Shown here: in pieces, positions 40,391 to 49,568 of the stretch | Position numbering within the stretch: position 1 is the stretch's first letter | How the letters are laid out: every line of letters begins with the position of its first letter | Assembly: GCA_913051545.1 (NCBI GenBank) | Contig: CAJXCD010000001.1 | Location: forward strand, 362,863-426,862 | Source: an uncultured Chloroflexota bacterium | GTDB taxonomy: Bacteria; Chloroflexota; Dehalococcoidia; Lucifugimonadales; CAJXCD01 | Reading direction: 5' to 3' | DNA: 64,000 nucleotides | Position numbers and translations under genes: made by a program | The notes under the pieces: model-generated | The model's database searches: none | What the model saw: the letters and a program-made list of their open reading frames with translations, nothing else | Told to the model about the DNA's origin: nothing

Positions 40391-41299
40391 TTACACGACA
40401 ATAACGTCGTTTTCCAGTGTCCCAATTCCGTCGATCTCAACGGTTACTATATCCCCTTCTCCTAGGGTAATATCAGGAGGCGGTACTATTGATGTTCCTG
40501 TGAGGACAGTTGTCATATCCGGCAGTGAGTTATGTCGATTAGCCCAACCGACTAATTCTTCGATTGTCCTGTTCATTAGTGAGGTTGAAGTTTTATCGGA
40601 GAAGATCTCTTTACCTTCTCTTGAAATTGTGCACCGGATCTCCAAATCCTGGGCATTTTCGATAGAGTCTTTAGGGACAAAGCTTGGTCCTATTGAGCAA
40701 CACCTTGCATATTGTTTAGCCTGAGCTTGATATAGGGGATTCTCTCCTTCAATTGAGCGACTACTCATATCATTCCCACAGGTATATCCAGCTATTTCAC
40801 CTTTGTATAATATAAAAGCTAGTTCTGGTTCTGGTACGTCCCAGCTAGAATCTCCACGGACACCTACTGATTCAAATGGACCAACGTATCTTTCAGGCGT
40901 AGCTTTTAGGAATAATGCAGGCCTATCAGAGTTATATACTTTTGCATATAAATCAGGGGAATCGCTCTCCCTTTGACGTTCCATCACGCTATTTTGATAG
41001 GTAACTCCAAATGCCCAAACTTCAGGAGTATCAATTGGTATATCCAGCCACAAATCTCCAGCACCATCTCGGGATGATTCAATAATTTCTTGTAGGTTGT
41101 AGTTCTCAGGAGATCCTTGCGTAATCAGGTGCTTTGCCAATTTATCCATAGAAGTCCCTGATAAAGAAGCGATCTGTATAATTTGTTCGATGTCTGTAAT
41201 CTCGTTATGGACGGATGTGATATCTGTCAGAGTGCCCTCTTTACTTTCGACCGTCACATGTGTTTCTCCAACTGAATCTACTAGTCTGTAGAATCTCAT
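40391..41299 (-). CDS. Fumarylacetoacetate hydrolase family protein (2-dehydro-3-deoxy-sugar-acid dehydratase-like)
   Basis: VWAFGVTYQNS, VPEPELAFIL, YTCGNDMSSRSIEGENPLYQAQAKQYARCCSIGPSFV. Confidence 0.88.
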   Translation of the reverse strand: MRFYRLVDSVGETHVTVESKEGTLTDITSVHNEITDIEQIIQIASLSGTSMDKLAKHLITQGSPENYNLQEIIESSRDGAGDLWLDIPIDTPEVWAFGVTYQNSVMERQRESDSPDLYAKVYNSDRPALFLKATPERYVGPFESVGVRGDSSWDVPEPELAFILYKGEIAGYTCGNDMSSRSIEGENPLYQAQAKQYARCCSIGPSFVPKDSIENAQDLEIRCTISREGKEIFSDKTSTSLMNRTIEELVGWANRHNSLPDMTTVLTGTSIVPPPDITLGEGDIVTVEIDGIGTLENDVIVV

Positions 41300-41638
41300 A
41301 TTTGTTACCCTCTTTCAATTTGATACTTCAGTAACCGATCAGTTGCAGTTTAAGGTCGTGTCTATGATTAGGTCAAGAATTTCTAATTATATCCCTATAG
41401 CATTGACATCATATTGTAAGTGGCTCTATACTTTTTCAAACCATTGAGGGGGCAATCAGATCATTGTATAGATGTGAGAGTAGTCGCCCTCGGGATACCT
41501 TGTTTCAGTGTTAGAGTCGACTGGATATTTTGACGCTGCTGATTTTCCTTCGTTATGTATTCAACTTTTTATTACTCTTTTTGTGTTATATAGATTACCA
41601 GTGAGGAACTTGTCATATTATTGGATGAGACGTTCATG

Positions 41639-43267
41639 ACCAAATTCATTTTCGTTACAGGGGGAGTTGTCAGCTCCATAGGTAAAGGAATAGCCGTGGC
41701 GTCAATCGGTAGAATCCTGAAAAGTCGTGGTATCTCCGTATCTGTTCTAAAACTAGATCCTTATTTGAATGTTGATCCAGGGACGATGTCTCCTTACCAA
41801 CACGGGGAAGTGTTCGTAACAGGCGATGGGTGTGAGACAGATCTAGATTTAGGGCACTACGAACGTTTTATAGATATTGATTTGACGCAATCCTCGAATT
41901 TAACTGCCGGTCAGATATTTAGTGAGGTGATCGCGCGAGAGAGGAGAGGAGAGTTCCTTGGCGGGACCATACAGTCTGTACCTCACGTGACTGACGCTAT
42001 TAAAAAACGTATGCACAGTCTTGCAGAGGAGAGTGGGGCTGATGTAATTGTCGTGGAGGTGGGGGGTACAGTTGGAGATATTGAAGGTCTGCCTTTCCTT
42101 GAAGCTATTCGGCAGATGAGGAATGAAGCAGGAAGGGATAATGTGCTCTACGTCCACGTTACGCTCTTGCCATACATTGGAGCAACTGGGGAACTTAAAA
42201 CTAAGCCAACTCAACATAGTGTTCGGGAGCTAAGAAGTATTGGAATTCAGCCTGATGCTATTATTTGCCGCAGTGATCAGCTTATCACGGATGATATTCG
42301 AAATAAGATATCAATTCACTGTGATGTTCAGATCAAAGCTGTTATATCTTTGCCCACAGTACCATCAGTTTATGGAGTTCCTTTGATGCTAGAAGACGAA
42401 GGCCTAGGAGATTTTATTGTAAGTAGCCTGACACTATCTGGCACTACAGGTGATATGACCGATTGGCAGAATATGGTTAGTTCTATTGAACAGCCAGACA
42501 AGTCTATGTTGGTGGCGGTAGTTGGTAAGTACGTTGAGTTGCAAGACTCATATATTTCTGTGAAAGAAGCGTTGGTACATGCAGGATTATGGCATAAGCT
42601 TGATGTCAACATACGTTGGGTTCAAGCACAAGATGTCGAAAAGTACGGTCCTGAAGAATATTTGGATGATGTTTCGGGAATTGTAATACCGGGTGGTTTT
42701 GGACGTCGTGGGGTAGAAGGCATGATCGAAACTGTGCGTTATGCTCGTGAAAAGGAAGTTCCTTACCTAGGTCTATGTCTTGGGCTGCAGGTAATGGTTG
42801 TCGAGGCAGCACGAAACCTTTTAGGGAAAAGCAATGCCAATTCGACAGAGTTTGATCCCGATACTACAGATCCTGTCATTCATCTCATGCACGAGCAAAA
42901 GGAAGTTACCGAAAAAGGCGGTACGATGCGACTTGGTATATACCCTTGTGAGTTGGTCGAAGGGACAATAGCTAGTAAGTCTTATGGAGATACTCTTATA
43001 AGTGAACGTCACAGACATAGATTTGAGGTTAATAATGAATACAGAGACTTGTTTAAGTCAGTAGATGTTTTACCCTCCGGAATTTCCCCGGACGGAAACC
43101 TAGTGGAAATCATGGAGATGTCCGGACACCCTTACATGTTAGGAGTTCAATTCCATCCTGAATTTCTTTCACGCCCTGATCGACCTCATCCTCTTTTCCG
43201 AGAATTTGTGGATACTGCTAAACGTACTCTCCGTGAGGGTGGCCAGCATGTGTTGCCACTATCCTAA
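41639..43267 (+). CDS. pyrG: CTP synthase
   Basis: MTKFIFVTGGVVSSIGKGI, LDPYLNVDPGTMSPYQHGEVFVTGDG, GLCLGLQ GATase. Confidence 0.98.
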   Translation, partial: TKFIFVTGGVVSSIGKGIAVASIGRILKSRGISVSVLKLDPYLNVDPGTMSPYQHGEVFVTGDGCETDLDLGHYERFIDIDLTQSSNLTAGQIFSEVIARERRGEFLGGTIQSVPHVTDAIKKRMHSLAEESGADVIVVEVGGTVGDIEGLPFLEAIRQMRNEAGRDNVLYVHVTLLPYIGATGELKTKPTQHSVRELRSIGIQPDAIICRSDQLITDDIRNKISIHCDVQIKAVISLPTVPSVYGVPLMLEDEGLGDFIVSSLTLSGTTGDMTDWQNMVSSIEQPDKSMLVAVVGKYVELQDSYISVKEALVHAGLWHKLDVNIRWVQAQDVEKYGPEEYLDDVSGIVIPGGFGRRGVEGMIETVRYAREKEVPYLGLCLGLQVMVVEAARNLLGKSNANSTEFDPDTTDPVIHLMHEQKEVTEKGGTMRLGIYPCELVEGTIASKSYGDTLISERHRHRFEVNNEYRDLFKSVDVLPSGISPDGNLVEIMEMSGHPYMLGVQFHPEFLSRPDRPHPLFREFVDTAKRTLREGGQHVLPLS

Positions 43268-43572
43268 TCGTTAATATTGTTGAAAAAGGTCTAGACTATC
43301 ACCCAACTAATGTGGTAGATTGTAGTTCGAACTACGACTTACACCTCTTGGCACGGTATCTAGCACAGATCTGCCCCAACTGAATAGGCGAACGTGTCCC
43401 TTGTGCCGTTTCCCTAGCCTTTGAGCTTCCATTGCAATGCAGTTTGCGGCGCAAGGAAGGGTGCGCGCCAGAGCCAAGATTAAATAATACACAATGTTGT
43501 TGGGATATGTGTTTGTATAGGAAACAAAGAAAAGGAGTTTAGTAGCTCCAGTTGGAGTCGCTCGGAGATAGT

Positions 43573-44847
43573 ATGAATATAACAGAAATACAGGCTAAAA
43601 CAGATGCTGAGCTAGCTGATTTAGCTAAAGGGATGGGTATTTTAGAAGATGGCGTTGTGCTTAGGCGTCAGGATTTAATAAATCGAGTAATCAGAACTCA
43701 ATCTGAACAGAATGGGAGTCTTGTAGCTGGCGGTATATTGTCTATCACTGGTGATGGTTATGGTTTTCTACGTTCCACTGGTAGTGCAGATAGATCAGGT
43801 GACGTTTACGTTTCACAGTCACAAATCAGACGGTTTGGGCTGAGAAGCGGAGACCAGTTGTCCGGCCAGGTAAGGCCACCTAAGGATGGGGAACGGTACT
43901 TTGGATTGGTGAGAGTGGATTCGGTGAATGATCTTGACCCTGATCTATCTAAAGACAGGCCTCATTTCGAACGATTGACCCCTATATTTCCACAAGACAT
44001 GATTAAAATGGAGACGGTGAAAACGGAACTGTCTAATAGAATCATTGATTTGATTTCGCCAGTTGGTAGAGGTCAGCGTGGAATGATAGTAGCCCCACCA
44101 AAGGCTGGGAAAACCACTTTACTGAAGCAGATTGCCAATGGGATTACTGCAAATGCTCCTGATATTCACCTCATGGTGGCTCTTATTGGTGAGAGACCTG
44201 AAGAAGTGACGGATATGATGAGGTCAGTTCGTGGTGAAGTTTTCAGCTCCACTTTCGATGAACCGGTTGAAGATCACTGCAAAGTTGCAGAGTTGGCATT
44301 GGAAAGGGCAAAGCGTCAGGTAGAGGCAGGACGTGACGTGGTGATATTACTGGATAGTCTTACGCGCCTTACGAGGGCTTACAATCTATCTGTTCCTACG
44401 AGCGGCCGAACCTTGTCTGGAGGAATAGATCCAGTTGCTCTTTATCCTCCCAAGAAATTTTTTGGTGCGGCTCGGAATGCAGAAGACGGAGGCAGTCTTA
44501 CAATACTAGCAGCTTGTCTTGTAGAAACCGGGAGCCGGATGGACGATGTGATATATGAAGAATTTAAGGGTACGGGAAACATGGAGGTTCATCTGGACCG
44601 TAAGTTGGCAGAACGGAGACTTTATCCTGCCATAGACATATCCCGTAGCGGAACCAGGCGAGAGGAATTACTCCTTGATGAGGAAACGCTCCGCCAAGTT
44701 TGGCTTCTTCGCAGGATGGTCAGCATGGTTGCTACAGATTCCATTAATTCTTCTGAGGCTACTGAAAAAGTTATAGAGCGACTTAGAAACAGTAAGGACA
44801 ACAAGGACTTTTTGGTAAAGCTCAGTAGTCCTGAAAAGGGAGACTAA
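43573..44847 (+). CDS. rho: Transcription termination factor Rho
   Basis: GYGFLRS RNA-binding domain, [70 protein letters not shown]. Confidence 0.98.
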   Translation: MNITEIQAKTDAELADLAKGMGILEDGVVLRRQDLINRVIRTQSEQNGSLVAGGILSITGDGYGFLRSTGSADRSGDVYVSQSQIRRFGLRSGDQLSGQVRPPKDGERYFGLVRVDSVNDLDPDLSKDRPHFERLTPIFPQDMIKMETVKTELSNRIIDLISPVGRGQRGMIVAPPKAGKTTLLKQIANGITANAPDIHLMVALIGERPEEVTDMMRSVRGEVFSSTFDEPVEDHCKVAELALERAKRQVEAGRDVVILLDSLTRLTRAYNLSVPTSGRTLSGGIDPVALYPPKKFFGAARNAEDGGSLTILAACLVETGSRMDDVIYEEFKGTGNMEVHLDRKLAERRLYPAIDISRSGTRREELLLDEETLRQVWLLRRMVSMVATDSINSSEATEKVIERLRNSKDNKDFLVKLSSPEKGD

Positions 44848-44961
44848 TAATATCTAGTCTCTAATTAATTTTTAGTGATGTGTATATATCAAGTATTATA
44901 GATGGAAATTTCGATTATGTGAGCTTTCGTAATAACTGGCAAATTAAGGGTTTGTGAGTTA

Positions 44962-44991
44962 TTGACAATGTATCTGCGGCTAATATATAGT
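44962..44991 (+). promoter_or_regulatory. Predicted sigma-70-type promoter of the 45328 surface-protein gene
   Basis: TTGACA (44962-44967), 18-nt spacer, TATAGT (44986-44991); alternative N16-TATATA. Confidence 0.65.
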
Positions 44992-45000
44992 TTCGCTAGG

Positions 45001-45242
45001 ATCGGTGCGGGAGGACTCGGGAGGGAACCTCACCCATGTTTCAGCCGATTTAGTTGAATCACTATGGTCAGGCAGTTAGGCAGTTCCCTTCACTAAGCAC
45101 GTGTAACTACTTGACAAGCTACGGCTCATAGTGTAAAAATTCTAACGTCTGATTAGATATATCGGCGAGGTTCTGATGGTCATATCTACCGCCCGTAGAA
45201 CGGCGGAAAGGGAATTTGTTCCTGAGATACATATGTCTCAGG
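45001..45242 (+). ncRNA. Candidate structured 5' leader RNA (five consecutive helices)
   Basis: Pairs: ATCGG/CCGAT (45001-45005/45045-45049); CACTATG/CATAGTG (45060-45066/45127-45133) enclosing GTCA/TGAC and AGTTA/TAACT; TAGATAT/ATATCTA (45154-45160/45182-45188); CCGCCcGT-AGA-ACGGCGG (45189-45206); CCTGAGA/TCTCAGG (45221-45227/45236-45242). Confidence 0.5.
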
Positions 45243-45327
45243 GCTTCTCCGTGTCTAAAAGACAATAAATATAGAAATAATCTAAGTTAAGTCTGTTTTA
45301 GGAAACATTTAAGTAGGGGGTTAGGCA

Positions 45328-48129
45328 GTGAAAAAGGTAGCCACCATAACGCCGAAGATTCTTATAGCGGTGTTGCTGATCGCGACCGTTGGTCTCTATG
45401 GTTCATCCGGGGTAGTCGAAGGACTGGCCGAGGATGGAGTAGAGTGGACCGACTCCTCGGGTACAGCGATAACGCACGCGAAACCGTCTGCGGACGAAGT
45501 AGTGTTCTACATACAGGACGCTGACCTGGGTATGACAAAATCTGGAACCCGAGTGTTCGGTACTCTATCGAGCGCCGCAGCAGCCGGTACCAGTTTCGTT
45601 ATACCTGCGGCAACTATCGGGGGTGCAGCGGCTGGTACCACAACAGGTAGCAGTCTGGGCACTTACGATACTACTACTCCAGCAGATACTCCTCTAAGTG
45701 CATGGCCTACGGCAACGATAGGCAGCGCTGGGGTGTTGGTGACGTCGGCAAATCTAGATACGGGTGCTTTCACAATTGGAAGCATAGCAGCGCAAGGAGC
45801 AGATGTAACTGCTACTTTCTCGTATCACGATGTTGACGTTTATGCCAGTAGTACAGCACAGAGAGCAGAAGTTGTGAGTAGCTCCGACGTAGTCGGTGAG
45901 CCCATAACTATTACAGAGGTAGCAAGTAATTCTACTTCCACAGCTGCTTCCAATTCGAATATATTCAGGGGTACGGTCGTTCTTAGCAGCGACCCAGCAG
46001 ATAATGGCCCCGGTGATGGTAAGGTCTGGGTAGAGGACGGAGACACAGTCACTGTTAACTACCTGAATTCTGACGGTGCTACTATAGCATCAGACACCCT
46101 TACTATAGACGCTGTCGATCCTACTGTTACTGTAGGCCAGCCTTTGACCGGTCTGAAGACCCAGACTCTCAACCCGAGAGTTGAGTTTGATATAACCGAC
46201 GCTGGCTCCGGTATCGACAAGACCACTTTGGTACTCACTATCAATGGTAATGTTGTAACTCCAGCATCTCTTGCTAGTGCGCCAGTGCTTCAGGGTTACA
46301 CAGTCCTGTACGCAAGTGATACCTCTTGGAAGACAGCATACTCAGTCGCAGAATCGACAGAGTTCACCATGAATATCGCTGTTTCGGACGCGGCAGGTAA
46401 CTCTGCTAGTACCGATGTCAAGATAACCATGGACACTACGGTTCCGACGTTTACCGGTGCCACAACTGGTTCTGGTAGGACAACCGTAACTGCTACGTTC
46501 AGTGAAGCTCTCGATAGTACCACTGTTGACGCGGCAGACTTTACAGTTGTTGATGGGACCAAGACATACGCAGTTTCATCTGCAACTTTGAATGCAGATA
46601 CGGCGACTCAGGTTGACATAGTATTAGGCGCAGATCTTGATGCAGATGCGACTCCTACAGTAACTGTTGTCGGTACGATCTCTGATCCTGCTGGCAATTC
46701 AGTAGCTGCTGATTCGTCGCAAGCCGCTCCTGACGGAGTAGCTCCTGCCCTAACTATTAGCATAGACACGGCCTTAGCGACGCTCGCAGATGTAGTGAAG
46801 ACCACTGTAGTGAGCGACGAGAGGCTGGTTTCTGGCGGACTGAAGGTTTCGGTCTTTGGTCCTAACGGGGCACCAGGTAATGGTAGTCTTAGCCAAACCG
46901 CCCCTGTTCCTCTGTCCTCAGAGGGTTCGGTTACGATAGCTGCCGGTGACGGTACTGGACAGTATGGTGTGACCGTTCAGGCTTCCGATGGTACGAACAC
47001 TGCAGATAACCTCACAGACGTAGCAGACGAGGCTCAGACTGCAGTAGCCAGTGTAGTTACCCTGGCTAATGGTCCTATTGGAGACGCAAACTTCGATGGT
47101 AGCCTTAACACCAGTGATATAACTGTTAAGGTCGGTGGTACAGCGGTTACGCTCAGTTCCACAACTACCATAGATGCTTCTGCCAGGACGATTACGTTCG
47201 TTAACGGCGACGTTGCAGCAACTGCAGACGTAACCGTTAGCTACAGTTATGTAGGTACGGACGTGTTCGAAGTGGATCAGACCGCTCCTACGGTAGTCTT
47301 TAATCCTGATGGAGCATCAGCGATACAGGACACTTCACCGTTTATACGTGTGACCTTCACTGATGACGCCTATGTAGGCGACTCTTATAAGGACGTCGCA
47401 CTCTCAACGGCTAGCCATACGCCTCCTGGCGGAACGGCTACAGACATTTTGGCATGGTTCACGGAAAGGACTTCTAGTTCTTACATGTGGGCGGCTTCTG
47501 ACTTAGCTCTTGGAGCACATAGTCTCGCTATTACAGGAACAGACTCAGCAGGTAACGAAGTATCTTCGACCTTGGCTTTCACGATCGAAGAGCGAACCTA
47601 CAGCTTGAGCCTAGAGCCTGGTTGGAACTTGGTATCACTACCTGGATCGCCGTCCCCGTCCGACGTGGCCGATGTATTCAGCGATGCCAGCATATCAACA
47701 GTAATGACCTATGACCCGTCCACTACAGGACTGTGGTCCTTCGTGACTCGAAATGCTGATGGTACCTACTCAGGTGCTATGACTATCGAGGCTCAAAGAG
47801 GTTATTGGATTGAGACTACGGCTCCTGTAACCCAGTCAGTCAAGATTCCTGGTCTAGCGGCCGGTGCGATGTCTCCTCCAGACTCGTATCGACTTGCGGC
47901 AGGTTGGAACTTGGTGGGTATTAATACCTCCGATATAGCAGGTACGACCAGCAGAGATGCTGATGAGTACTTCTCTACACTTGATTGGTCAAGGGCTTAC
48001 ACTTATAACGCTATAAGTAAGTCGTGGGCCAGCGTTGTTCCTGACGCGTCGACCACAGCTGGAGATACCGTAACGGTAGGTAAGGGATACTGGGTATACC
48101 TCAACTCCCGAGGCAACCTAACTCCGTAA
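45328..48129 (+). CDS. Large secreted S-layer/adhesin-like protein with Ig-like repeats
   Basis: Signal peptide MKKVATITPKILIAVLLIATVGLYGSSG; acidic, Thr/Ser/Ala-rich, no Cys seen; Ig-like motif blocks (DTTVPTFTGATTGSGRTTVTATFSEALDSTT); tandem GWNLVSLP / GWNLVGIN C-terminal domains. Confidence 0.8.
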   Translation: MKKVATITPKILIAVLLIATVGLYGSSGVVEGLAEDGVEWTDSSGTAITHAKPSADEVVFYIQDADLGMTKSGTRVFGTLSSAAAAGTSFVIPAATIGGAAAGTTTGSSLGTYDTTTPADTPLSAWPTATIGSAGVLVTSANLDTGAFTIGSIAAQGADVTATFSYHDVDVYASSTAQRAEVVSSSDVVGEPITITEVASNSTSTAASNSNIFRGTVVLSSDPADNGPGDGKVWVEDGDTVTVNYLNSDGATIASDTLTIDAVDPTVTVGQPLTGLKTQTLNPRVEFDITDAGSGIDKTTLVLTINGNVVTPASLASAPVLQGYTVLYASDTSWKTAYSVAESTEFTMNIAVSDAAGNSASTDVKITMDTTVPTFTGATTGSGRTTVTATFSEALDSTTVDAADFTVVDGTKTYAVSSATLNADTATQVDIVLGADLDADATPTVTVVGTISDPAGNSVAADSSQAAPDGVAPALTISIDTALATLADVVKTTVVSDERLVSGGLKVSVFGPNGAPGNGSLSQTAPVPLSSEGSVTIAAGDGTGQYGVTVQASDGTNTADNLTDVADEAQTAVASVVTLANGPIGDANFDGSLNTSDITVKVGGTAVTLSSTTTIDASARTITFVNGDVAATADVTVSYSYVGTDVFEVDQTAPTVVFNPDGASAIQDTSPFIRVTFTDDAYVGDSYKDVALSTASHTPPGGTATDILAWFTERTSSSYMWAASDLALGAHSLAITGTDSAGNEVSSTLAFTIEERTYSLSLEPGWNLVSLPGSPSPSDVADVFSDASISTVMTYDPSTTGLWSFVTRNADGTYSGAMTIEAQRGYWIETTAPVTQSVKIPGLAAGAMSPPDSYRLAAGWNLVGINTSDIAGTTSRDADEYFSTLDWSRAYTYNAISKSWASVVPDASTTAGDTVTVGKGYWVYLNSRGNLTP

Positions 48130-48158
48130 CTCTGCCAACACTCTACTAGAGTTGATAT

Positions 48159-48201
48159 AATAAGGCCTCCCTCCTCAGCAACGAGGTAGGGGGGCCTTAT
48201 T
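48159..48201 (+). terminator. Strong intrinsic hairpin terminator
   Basis: aataaggcctccct-cctc-agcaac-gagg-t-aggggggccttatt: 14-bp outer stem (one G-T) plus 4-bp inner stem. Confidence 0.8.
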
Positions 48202-48226
48202 AGTAATAAGAGGTAAATTATCTAAA

Positions 48227-49369
48227 ATGTGGTGGTTTGTAACAAGGTTCCTAGTTTTGGGTTATGTATCTATCCTTGCTCTTGGAGTGGGTATAGCGTA
48301 TGCAGATGATGATATTTCTGCTAATCCACCGCCCCTTCCTACCTCTTTTCAGGGAGTTGCTTCTCTATCAGATGGCTCATTTGTTCCGGAGGGGTTCGAA
48401 ATAATTCTTAGGTTTGGTGATCGGCAGTCACTTAGGGTAGATAGATTTGATAACATCAGAGGCCTGGTAGGAGAAGACGGGAAATACAGTCCTCTATTAG
48501 CTGAACCACCCGACGAGTCATATGACGGAAATGAAATTACGTTTTATCTCTCCAGATTAGGAATTGAGGTTCAGGCTGAAGAGGCTTATGTTCTGGATAC
48601 AGATTTAGGTTTTCCTGAAATAAATAAGGATTTTATTCTAACTTTTCCGAATTTACCGCCCCTTCCTACTCCAACTCCAACTCCTACACCTACATCCACG
48701 CCTACACCTACATCCACGCCTGTACCTACATCCACGCCTGCATCAGATGCATCTGTGTTTTCAGGTAACATCACAGTTGCTGGAATGAATGTCCCTGAAA
48801 ACGCCGTTCTTGTGGCTAAGATAGGGGAATATGAAAGTTATCCAGCCTTGATAGAAGGAAACGAATATTCAAGTTTAGTTGTAGCTCCGGGAGATTTCAG
48901 TTTCCTCGGAGAGGAAATCGAGTTCGTTTTAAATGGGATAAAGTCAAATAAAGTGAGTACTTTTGAAAGCGGGACGGTCGTTTCAGGATTTAATCTAATT
49001 TTTGAAGGGTTACCTACTCCCACGCCTGTACCTACATCCACTCCTACTCCTACTGCGACGCCTACTGTTACTCCTATCCCTACGGATACGCCTGTTCCTA
49101 CTCCCACTCCTACACCTATATTCACGCCTACACCTACATATACGCCGCTTCCTGTACCTACCGCTACTGTCGTCCCCACACCGGTACAAGAAAGTTTTGA
49201 TGTAGAAACTCCAACCCCAATCCCAACCCCAACTCCGGTGCCTGATGGAGGTTTTTGTCTATTTTCACCCAATAGACCACTGTCTTCGGGTGTTGGGAAT
49301 CTTATGTTTTTGCTTGCTCCGTTGGGTATGGCAGTAGGAATAAAACAGTATAACCGTAGGAAGAGATAG
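48227..49369 (+). CDS. Cell-surface protein: two related domains separated by Pro/Thr-rich linkers, C-terminal membrane anchor
   Basis: Signal peptide; PTPTPTPTSTPTPTSTP repeats; C-terminus VGNLMFLLAPLGMAVGIKQYNRRKR (TM plus basic tail). Confidence 0.75.
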   Translation: MWWFVTRFLVLGYVSILALGVGIAYADDDISANPPPLPTSFQGVASLSDGSFVPEGFEIILRFGDRQSLRVDRFDNIRGLVGEDGKYSPLLAEPPDESYDGNEITFYLSRLGIEVQAEEAYVLDTDLGFPEINKDFILTFPNLPPLPTPTPTPTPTSTPTPTSTPVPTSTPASDASVFSGNITVAGMNVPENAVLVAKIGEYESYPALIEGNEYSSLVVAPGDFSFLGEEIEFVLNGIKSNKVSTFESGTVVSGFNLIFEGLPTPTPVPTSTPTPTATPTVTPIPTDTPVPTPTPTPIFTPTPTYTPLPVPTATVVPTPVQESFDVETPTPIPTPTPVPDGGFCLFSPNRPLSSGVGNLMFLLAPLGMAVGIKQYNRRKR

Positions 49370-49501
49370 TGGTCTAGACAGCGTTATACACTCATTAATC
49401 TCGTAACGAATATCCTTTAGATCGGAAGTTTCTCTTACACGTGTACTTAATTTTGTCCTTGTTTTGGTATTTCGGATCCTTGATTTGAAAATGAGTTGGT
49501 A

Positions 49502-49528
49502 TTGACACTACATTCACTCTGGTGTTAA
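49502..49528 (+). promoter_or_regulatory. CIRCE-like operator overlapping the putative hrcA promoter
   Basis: TTGACACTA-cattcactc-TGGTGTTAA: 9-N9-9 architecture of CIRCE; arms 7/9 complementary; -35 TTGACA lies in the left arm and a -10-like TTAAAT starts in the right arm. Confidence 0.5.
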
Positions 49529-49568
49529 ATCGCCACACTACTAACAAATTTGTTATAAAGGTGCACTT

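Noticed and set aside
43307-43492. 61-aa minus ORF between pyrG and rho
   Set aside because: No motif, no SD, lies opposite both flanking genes over palindromic DNA.
45001-45242. Leader as a TPP, SAM or c-di-GMP riboswitch, tmRNA, RNase P RNA or SRP RNA
   Set aside because: No matching conserved core motifs recognised by eye, so it was left as an unassigned structured RNA candidate.
48670-49240. Repetitive cctacacctacatccacgc region as CRISPR-like
   Set aside because: Low-complexity codon repeats in frame within a CDS, no spacer structure; no cas genes in the window.
48586-49272. Gly/Val-repeat ORFs (GVGVGVGVD...) on the minus strand
   Set aside because: Antisense read of the Pro/Thr codon repeats of the 48227-49369 surface protein.
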